Origin: AV133 sp035567015
GTDB lineage: Bacteria; Verrucomicrobiota; Verrucomicrobiia; Chthoniobacterales; UBA10450
Length of the DNA stretch: 5,371 nt
Direction of reading: 5' to 3'
Assembly (NCBI GenBank): GCA_035567015.1
Contig: DATMPQ010000242.1
Span: 1 to 5,371 of the forward strand
The translations under genes were made by a program, and so were the position numbers. Shown here in pieces: positions 1 through 3,536 of this stretch (within the stretch, counting starts at the first letter, position 1; every line of letters starts with the position of its first letter). A model generated the notes under the pieces. It was not told the DNA's origin. It made no database searches and saw only the letters and a program-made list of their open reading frames with translations.

Positions 1-335
1 TCTCGGTTGTAGCGCCCGCCCCAATAGTTTCGCGCCAAAAACGTCCATCCAATTTCAATCTCAGATTTCTCCGGATCGTAGCCGTGAAACCGCGTGGACC
101 CAATGATTTGTTGGCTCTTCTTGTCTATTATGACAAACGCCCCACGAGATTCCAGCGCCTCTCTGAAGAAGACTTTGAATATATCTTCTTTGTAGCGATC
201 TCTCTCCGGGTGCTGTTCCCAGATGAGTGGATCGGACGCGACGGCAAAAAGATCGTCCCAGTCTTCAGACCCAAGCGGGCGAAGCTCAATGAGTTCGCCT
301 TTCAGATGCGGTTGAAGAGCAAAGGGCTTTTGCAT
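1..335 (-). CDS. GNAT family N-acetyltransferase, N-terminal part (cut by window edge)
   Basis: This is the first 111 codons of a gene running leftward off the window. Translation from the ATG at 335-333 gives MQKPFALQPHLKGELIELRP, then a SDPLIWEQHP block (residues 35-44), IIGSTRFHGYDP (77-88) and EIEIGWTFLARNYWGGRYN (93-110). The ELIELRPL start, the IIGSTR beta strand and the EIGWTFLAR strand leading into a WGG-x-YN acetyl-CoA loop are typical of RimJ/RimL-like acetyltransferases (Acetyltransf_3 type). These move an acetyl group from acetyl-CoA to an amine of a protein N-terminus or a small molecule. The acceptor cannot be read from sequence. The C-terminal half, with the rest of the CoA-binding helix, lies outside the window. 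No good Shine-Dalgarno precedes the ATG, and a GATAAT lies 4 nt upstream of it. The spacer upstream is full of repeats, so the gene is probably not in an operon with the TA pair. Family confident; substrate unknown. Confidence 0.88.
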   Translation of the reverse strand, partial: MQKPFALQPHLKGELIELRPLGSEDWDDLFAVASDPLIWEQHPERDRYKEDIFKVFFREALESRGAFVIIDKKSQQIIGSTRFHGYDPEKSEIEIGWTFLARNYWGGRYNR

Positions 336-369
336 AGAAATTATCTTAACCACGAATGCACACTAATTA

Positions 370-399
370 ACACGAATCGTTGTAGCCGTGGTCGCCTTG
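370..399. repeat. 30-bp dispersed repeat, copy 1, with imperfect palindrome
   Basis: Matches 3251-3280 at 29 of 30 positions in the same orientation; the only difference is g at 385 versus c at 3266. The right part opens a palindrome: ccgtggtc (386-393) can pair with gaccgtgg (403-410) through two G-U wobbles. This suggests a former ccgcggtc/gaccgcgg stem changed by C-to-T substitutions. It lies 34 nt upstream of the start of the minus-strand partial acetyltransferase. Confidence 0.8.
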
Positions 400-424
400 G
401 ATGACCGTGGTCTCTGTTCGTTGA

Positions 425-438
425 ATCGTTAAATCGTT
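425..438. repeat. atcgttaaatcgtt motif, copy 1
   Basis: A 14-bp sequence (two atcgtt units separated by aa) identical to 1735-1748. In both places it sits within about 30 bp of a gtagc..ggtc palindrome, so the two motifs may be parts of one intergenic repeat family. Confidence 0.65.
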
Positions 439-465
439 ACACTGGCTGCATGCACGTCTGGGAGC

Positions 466-501
466 AGTCGCGCGGCGACTTGGCGACGGCTGCCAGCCGT
501 C
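466..501. repeat. Two adjacent perfect hairpins
   Basis: Stem 1: agtcgc (466-471) with gcgact (475-480), loop gcg. Stem 2: gacggct (485-491) with agccgtc (495-501), loop gcc. Only four bases separate them, so this is a tandem pair of compact GC-rich hairpins of REP-like form. Neither is followed by a T-run on either strand, so they do not look like intrinsic terminators. They lie about 80 bp downstream of the toxin stop and could act as a transcript 3' end stabiliser or be repeat remnants. Confidence 0.7.
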
Positions 502-582
502 ACGCACTTTTCTTCCCTATCTTGGGTCTCGTCGGGGAGTCGGGGTCAACCCTCGTTGAAACGAAAGCTCGCTACTTCGGGC

Positions 583-857
583 TCAAGCTCGATAAATCCG
601 GTGGGTCCCGATGTCGAGCGTCGTCACCCACGCGCCATCGATCCGGAATATCACTCGCATATCCCCTTCGATCACAGCGGCATAAATCGTGTGCTTGACT
701 CTTGCCGATAACTCATGGATTTCGTGCGATCCCAATGACGGATGGAATGGATCGTCTTTGAAGAGCTGCCACGCGCGGCGAACCGATTCTTTTTGCTCCG
801 GCCTTAATTTGTAAAATTCCGCCAGAATCTCTCGACCGCGCGGTACTTATAATTCAC
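583..857 (-). pseudogene. RelE/ParE-type toxin gene with a one-base frameshift
   Basis: The GTG at 857-855 overlaps the antitoxin stop as GTGA. It opens a frame reading MNYKYRAVERFWRNF, which then hits a stop at 806-804. Adding one T to the TTTT run at 816-813, or slipping -1 there, gives 91 residues ending at the TGA at 585-583. The continuation includes YKLRPEQKESVRRAWQLF, DDPFHPSLGSHEIHELSARV, IYAAVIEGDMRVIFRID and VTTLDIGTHRIYRA. The DP-x-HPSL segment, the basic ARVKHT turn, the RVIFRID strand and the DIGTH-x-IYR end are hallmarks of RelE/ParE-superfamily toxins (ribosome-dependent mRNA interferases or gyrase poisons). The length is normal for the family. The downstream frame has no ATG, GTG or TTG start ahead of the domain, so as written no full toxin is made. 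Either it is a decayed toxin, or one T was lost in sequencing, or translation slips -1 on TTT-T. Family identity is good; cellular target unknown. Confidence 0.78.
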
Positions 858-1039
858 GCGTCCGGCGGCGTTTCATTTAGCGCGGTTTCCATTGCAACGA
901 ACCGCTGTCGGTTGAAATCGTCCAACGCATCGATGAAATCCTGTGGAATATGCGACGATTCACGGATGCGGTGCACCAGGCGTTCCCGTTCCGATTTCGG
1001 CAAAGCTTCGATCTCCTTGAATATTTGTTCTGCGGTCAT
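854..1039 (-). CDS. Small antitoxin-like protein of a type II TA module
   Basis: A 61-residue, charged, helical protein beginning MTAEQIFKEIEALPKSERE (ATG at 1039-1037). It has a leading EIEALPKSERERLVHRIRES helix (residues 10-29), then an IPQDFIDALDDFNRQRF segment (31-47), and ends ALNETPPDA. The opening resembles short addiction-module proteins with an 'I-x-x-LP-x-x-ER-x-x-L' helix. It lacks a clear ribbon-helix-helix or zinc-binding DNA-binding motif, so autoregulation cannot be read from it. Its TGA overlaps the GTG of the RelE-like toxin by 4 nt (GTGA), the usual antitoxin-then-toxin order with translational coupling. It would bind and neutralise the toxin in the cytoplasm. Only a weak GAG lies directly before the ATG. 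The antitoxin call rests mostly on the adjacent toxin; the reading frame itself is intact. Confidence 0.72.
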   Translation of the reverse strand: MTAEQIFKEIEALPKSERERLVHRIRESSHIPQDFIDALDDFNRQRFVAMETALNETPPDA

Positions 1040-1115
1040 CTCAATCTGGCATTAGCAGAATTAATCATCCCTTCCAAGCGATAGCAATAAGTCACGCATG
1101 AAGACATTTTCTGCG

Positions 1116-1173
1116 TCCGGGGAGCGCGGGCGCCCTTGCGTGTCGGCAACGACGCCTTGGCCGTCGCGAACTT
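1116..1173. repeat. GC-rich intergenic repeat, copy 1 (downstream of GNAT gene)
   Basis: Contains, in order, tccggggagcgc (1116-1127), the self-complementary octamer gggcgccc (1128-1135) and cgaactt (1167-1173). The same three blocks occur in the same order and orientation at 1784-1840, with nearly equal total length (58 and 57 bp) but divergent interiors. It begins right of the antitoxin start and ends 16 bp before the stop of the acetyltransferase. A dispersed non-coding element is likely; I see no coding frame of interest in 1040-1189. Confidence 0.6.
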
Positions 1174-1189
1174 ATAAGCCGGTCACGCT

Positions 1190-1720
1190 TCACCAGTCAC
1201 GGGAGTCATCATCTCCTTGGGTGATGACATATTTGGCGAATTCGATCGCCCGGTAACGGGCCGTTCCGGAAAGGCGCAATCCGGCTTTTTCCAAGATTCG
1301 CACGGAAGCGATGTTCTCCGGCATGACAAGGCCAATAATGCTCTTAAGCGCCAGATCGGCGAACCCGAAACGAACCAAGGCGATCGCGGCTTCGGTGGCG
1401 AGTCCAAAGCCCCAGTGAGCGCGCATCAAACGGAAGCCAAGCTCGACCTCGCCGAGCTCTTCCAGATATTTGAGACCCGCAAAACCGATCTGTTCGCCGG
1501 TCCTTTTGAGAATGCAGGCGCAACGCCCAAATCCGTATTTCCGGTAATCAGCAATCGCGTGCGCCAGCAGGAGTTTTCTCGCCTGTTCGATATTGGCGAA
1601 ACTTGCATCGGGAACGAACCGCAACACCTCCGGGTCGCTGTTCAACCGGAACAACGCCTCAGCGTCATCTTCGACATACTCCCGCAGCAATAATCGGTCG
1701 GTCTCGATAACCGTCTTCAT
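1190..1720 (-). CDS. GNAT family N-acetyltransferase (RimJ/RimL-like)
   Basis: 176 residues, the normal length for a single-domain acetyltransferase of the Acetyltransf_3 type. It starts MKTVIETDRLLLREYVEDDA, the standard 'TDRLLLRE' first strand. EQIGFAGLKYL (residues 76-86) is the central strand, and EVELGFRLMRAHWGFGLATE (91-110) holds the motif A acetyl-CoA pyrophosphate loop in R-AHWGFGLATEA form. PENIASVRILEKAGLRLSG (134-152) is motif B, the Asn-containing helix and turn closing the active site. It transfers acetyl from acetyl-CoA to an amine, either a protein N-terminus as in RimI/RimJ/RimL or a small molecule; the acceptor is not predictable. The ATG at 1720-1718 precedes the conserved first strand directly, though no clear Shine-Dalgarno is visible. 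The gene is flanked on both sides by copies of the same short repeat and is probably transcribed alone. It is not a recent duplicate of the partial acetyltransferase at 1-335, as their sequences share only family motifs. Confidence 0.93.
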   Translation of the reverse strand: MKTVIETDRLLLREYVEDDAEALFRLNSDPEVLRFVPDASFANIEQARKLLLAHAIADYRKYGFGRCACILKRTGEQIGFAGLKYLEELGEVELGFRLMRAHWGFGLATEAAIALVRFGFADLALKSIIGLVMPENIASVRILEKAGLRLSGTARYRAIEFAKYVITQGDDDSRDW

Positions 1721-1734
1721 GGTTGAGCAGTTAC

Positions 1735-1748
1735 ATCGTTAAATCGTT
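1735..1748. repeat. atcgttaaatcgtt motif, copy 2
   Basis: Identical to 425-438. It lies 14 bp upstream of the start codon of the minus-strand acetyltransferase and 8 bp from a strong hairpin at 1757-1777. Confidence 0.65.
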
Positions 1749-1756
1749 GCCCTGTA

Positions 1757-1777
1757 GCGGCGGTCGGCGACCGTCGC
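1757..1777. repeat. REP-like hairpin upstream of the GNAT gene
   Basis: gcggcggtc (1757-1765) pairs with gaccgtcgc (1769-1777) around a ggc loop: nine pairs, one of them a G-U wobble. The left side, gtagcggcggtc, resembles gtagccgtggtc at 382-393 and gtacccgtggtc at 3263-3274, suggesting one degenerate palindrome family. No T-run follows on either strand, so it is not a typical intrinsic terminator. Confidence 0.7.
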
Positions 1778-1783
1778 AATAAG

Positions 1784-1840
1784 TCCGGGGAACGCACAGC
1801 CTGCCCGCCCGTGTGCGGGCGCCCTCGCCGAGACGAACTT
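1784..1840. repeat. GC-rich intergenic repeat, copy 2 (upstream of GNAT gene)
   Basis: Contains tccggggaacgc (1784-1795), gcgggcgccct (1815-1825) and cgaactt (1834-1840), the same block order as 1116-1173. It also has its own perfect hairpin: cgcccg (1806-1811) with cgggcg (1816-1821), loop tgtg. The two copies bracket the acetyltransferase gene as direct repeats. The rest of the spacer up to 1980 shows nothing I can assign. Confidence 0.6.
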
Positions 1841-1980
1841 CTCCAGAAAGTTTAGCCACAGACGCGGTGGTGAGTGAAATCGAATCTATTGCCGCAGCAG
1901 CCTTCGTCGGACTACGGCTTGCCAAGGATTTTCACCGATCGATCAAAGTCCTAGCTTCAGTTGTCGCCTGCTCCTTTGCC

Positions 1981-3204
1981 TTAACGAGCAGCTGGCGAAT
2001 AGACGTGTTCGGGGCGCGGCCCGATGCCAATGAAACGAGCCGGCCACGTCCTCAATGCCGGGAACCATTGTAAGAGCCTCACGAAAATTGGAAGTGCGTC
2101 TCCGCTCTTCGATTCGCGCCCGGTCACGACCCGGCGATGGATGAACGCCTGCATCGCCTGAATCACGCGCGTCGGCCATTCCCGGCGCCTTTGAACCAGT
2201 TCCAAATCGGCGACTGATACGGGTCCAGCCTTTAGTTTGACCGCCAGCAAGTTCGCGGTCGCGACCGCATCCTGCAAGGCGAGGTTGATGCCGACGCCGC
2301 CGGCCGGCGACATGGCGTGTGCGCTATCGCCGATGCAAAGCAATCCTTGGCGACACCAGTTCCTCAGACGATTGATCTGCACGGTGAGCAATTTGATTTT
2401 CGACCAATTGTCCAGCTCGCTGATGCGATCGTTCAGGAAAGGAGCGAGCGCGACGATCTCGCCATGCAAGGCGGACAATCCCCGCTCTTTGATCGCGTCG
2501 ATGCCGCCCTTTGGAATAACGAAGCCGGCCTGATAATAATCGTCACGGTTAATCAGGACGAGCAATTTTCCGTGACGGAAGAATCCGAATAATTGCCCCG
2601 GATCGCCGTCGCGTTTGGAAATATGCATCCAAAGGACATCGATCGGCACACCCAGCTCCTGAAGCTCAAAGCCGGCGCGCGTATGAGTGATGGCATGACG
2701 TCCATCTGCGCCAATGACAAGATCGGCGCGAAAATCGCGTTCGCCCTCCGGAGTTCTCGCGCGCACGCCGGCCACGTTTTCGCCCTCAAAGATCAGATCG
2801 ACAACTTCGTGCTCCATGCGGAGCGCAAAAGAAGGGAAGCCTTTCGCTTTGGCGGCGAAAAAGTTCAGGAAATCCCATTGCGGCATGAAAGCAATGAACT
2901 TGCAGCGTGTCGGCAGCCGCGAGAAATCCGCCATCGGCGCTAGGTGACCATTAAAAATTCCCCTCAATTGAGAAAATTCCTGATGCGGTAACTTCAGGAA
3001 TTCATTGAGCAATCCGAGCTCGTGCATGAGCTCGAGTGTGGAAGGATGAATGGTGTCGCCGCGAAAATCGCGATTGAAATCGGCATGCTTTTCCAGCACG
3101 ACGACATCGATGCCGGCGCGCGCCAGCAAAAAGCCCGTCATCATTCCGGCGGGTCCGCCGCCGACAACCACACAACGAGTTCGAATGTCAGGCAGTGCGG
3201 TCAC
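1981..3204 (-). CDS. FAD-dependent monooxygenase of the PHBH fold (UbiH/COG0654 type)
   Basis: A 407-residue flavoprotein with the three fingerprints of group A aromatic hydroxylases. The N-terminal Rossmann motif is VVVGGGPAGMMTGFLLARAG (residues 12-31), with E38 at the end of the second strand to hold the FAD ribose. A FRGDTIHPSTLELMHELGL block (47-65) follows. The DG motif is DLVIGADGRH (161-170), for FAD and NAD(P)H. The GD motif with the FAD pyrophosphate site is GLLCIGDSAHAMSPAGGVGI (287-306), followed by N307 and ALQDA. The family hydroxylates aromatic or quinone-like substrates using NAD(P)H and O2. The middle domain that picks the substrate matches no pathway I can name, and no neighbour suggests one. 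It is soluble, with no signal peptide. The start is GTG at 3204-3202: an in-frame TGA lies two codons upstream and no ATG comes before the Rossmann loop. The C-terminus (FIGIGPRPEHVYSPAAR) looks complete, so it is probably functional. Confidence 0.93.
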   Translation of the reverse strand: MTALPDIRTRCVVVGGGPAGMMTGFLLARAGIDVVVLEKHADFNRDFRGDTIHPSTLELMHELGLLNEFLKLPHQEFSQLRGIFNGHLAPMADFSRLPTRCKFIAFMPQWDFLNFFAAKAKGFPSFALRMEHEVVDLIFEGENVAGVRARTPEGERDFRADLVIGADGRHAITHTRAGFELQELGVPIDVLWMHISKRDGDPGQLFGFFRHGKLLVLINRDDYYQAGFVIPKGGIDAIKERGLSALHGEIVALAPFLNDRISELDNWSKIKLLTVQINRLRNWCRQGLLCIGDSAHAMSPAGGVGINLALQDAVATANLLAVKLKAGPVSVADLELVQRRREWPTRVIQAMQAFIHRRVVTGRESKSGDALPIFVRLLQWFPALRTWPARFIGIGPRPEHVYSPAAR

Positions 3205-3211
3205 AAGTCAG

Positions 3212-3239
3212 ATTATCGTTTAACGGTTTGCCGCCTCAA
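3212..3239 (-). promoter_or_regulatory. Possible promoter of the monooxygenase gene
   Basis: On the minus strand TTGAGG (3239-3234) and GATAAT (3217-3212) are 16 bp apart, four of six and five of six matches to the sigma-70 consensus. The -10 ends only 7 nt before the GTG start, so a transcript from it would be leaderless or nearly so. This fits the lack of a Shine-Dalgarno. It is weak evidence and a chance match is possible. Confidence 0.25.
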
Positions 3240-3250
3240 CCGTCTCCACT

Positions 3251-3280
3251 ACACGAATCGTTGTACCCGTGGTCGCCTTG
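3251..3280. repeat. 30-bp dispersed repeat, copy 2
   Basis: Matches 370-399 at 29 of 30 positions. Both copies lie a short way upstream of a minus-strand start codon (46 nt here, 34 nt there) and in the same orientation to the gene. It abuts the 94-bp inverted repeat that begins at 3280. Confidence 0.8.
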
Positions 3281-3373
3281 TCGCGCCGTAGCGGCACGGA
3301 GGCGGACGACCGCGGCATCCGCCACTGGGCGTTGAATGTTGGACGTTCCTCCTCCGCTTCGCTACGGCGCGAC
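3280..3373. repeat. 94-bp inverted-repeat element with nested hairpin
   Basis: The left arm 3280-3302 and right arm 3351-3373 are reverse complements at 20 of 23 positions. The outer 14 bp, gtcgcgccgtagcg, match perfectly with cgctacggcgcgac. Inside lies a second stem, ggcgga (3301-3306) with tccgcc (3318-3323). There is no room for a coding gene. The form is that of a small palindromic repeat or MITE-like remnant; no transposase is nearby and no clear target duplication is visible. Confidence 0.75.
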
Positions 3374-3382
3374 GAGTGGGCG

Positions 3383-3412
3383 CCTGCCACGCCGAAGCCT
3401 CGGTGTAGGCGG
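3383..3412. repeat. Imperfect stem-loop in the ABC-F/monooxygenase spacer
   Basis: cgccga (3390-3395) pairs with tcggtg (3400-3405) around an agcc loop with one wobble. The stem can be extended by cctgcc (3383-3388) with ggcgg (3408-3412) across small bulges. This is another GC-rich palindromic unit next to the 94-bp inverted repeat. No T-run follows on the minus strand, so it is unlikely to terminate the ABC-F transcript. Confidence 0.5.
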
Positions 3413-3536
3413 GTTCAGCGTTTTCGGTTTCAGAATAGCATCGTTCATCCTTGAGCTCTTGACCTTCCCAACGGCACGAACTCATTTTTCCCCAACCAAG
3501 GGCGAGGTTGGAATCCTAGAAACGACCGCACAAACG

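Larger units (their letters stand above)
336..582. other. Intergenic spacer with dispersed repeats and hairpins
   Basis: Non-coding stretch between the toxin gene and the partial acetyltransferase. It holds two cacgaat units 20 bp apart (351-357 and 371-377), a 30-bp dispersed repeat (370-399), an atcgttaaatcgtt motif (425-438) and two adjacent perfect hairpins (466-480 and 485-501). No coding potential is convincing on either strand. The open frame at 450-698 (+) crosses the hairpins and then runs antisense to the toxin gene. I see nothing definite in 502-582. Confidence 0.7.
3205..3536. other. 332-bp intergenic spacer made largely of nested repeats
   Basis: Between the ABC-F stop and the monooxygenase start. 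From the left it holds a possible promoter, the 30-bp dispersed repeat (3251-3280), a 94-bp inverted repeat with its own inner hairpin (3280-3373), a cgccga/tcggtg stem-loop (3383-3412) and a ccaacc/ggttgg stem (3492-3511). The minus-strand open frame across it (3249-3485) is low-complexity in Arg, Pro and Ala, matches no domain I know, and coincides with the repeats. I take the whole stretch as non-coding. Confidence 0.75.

Noticed and set aside
340..345. GATAAT as a -10 box for the partial acetyltransferase
   Set aside because: It ends 4 nt before the ATG, so a transcript would start inside or after the start codon, and no -35 match is at a normal distance.
84..404. Plus-strand open frame of 106 codons
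   Set aside because: Antisense to the partial acetyltransferase, and its end runs into the 30-bp repeat.
450..698. Plus-strand open frame of 82 codons
   Set aside because: Crosses two hairpins and then runs antisense to the RelE-like toxin sequence.
1217..1693. Plus-strand open frame of 158 codons
   Set aside because: Fully antisense to the acetyltransferase with its motif A loop; no domain or start signal of its own.
3249..3485. Minus-strand open frame of 78 codons in the spacer
   Set aside because: It coincides with the inverted repeat and stem-loop and is low-complexity and Arg-rich, as translated palindromes tend to be.
3492..3511. ccaacc/ggttgg stem as a terminator for the ABC-F gene
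   Set aside because: On the minus strand the stem is followed by GGAAAAATG, not a T-run. The T-run lies on the wrong side for that transcript.
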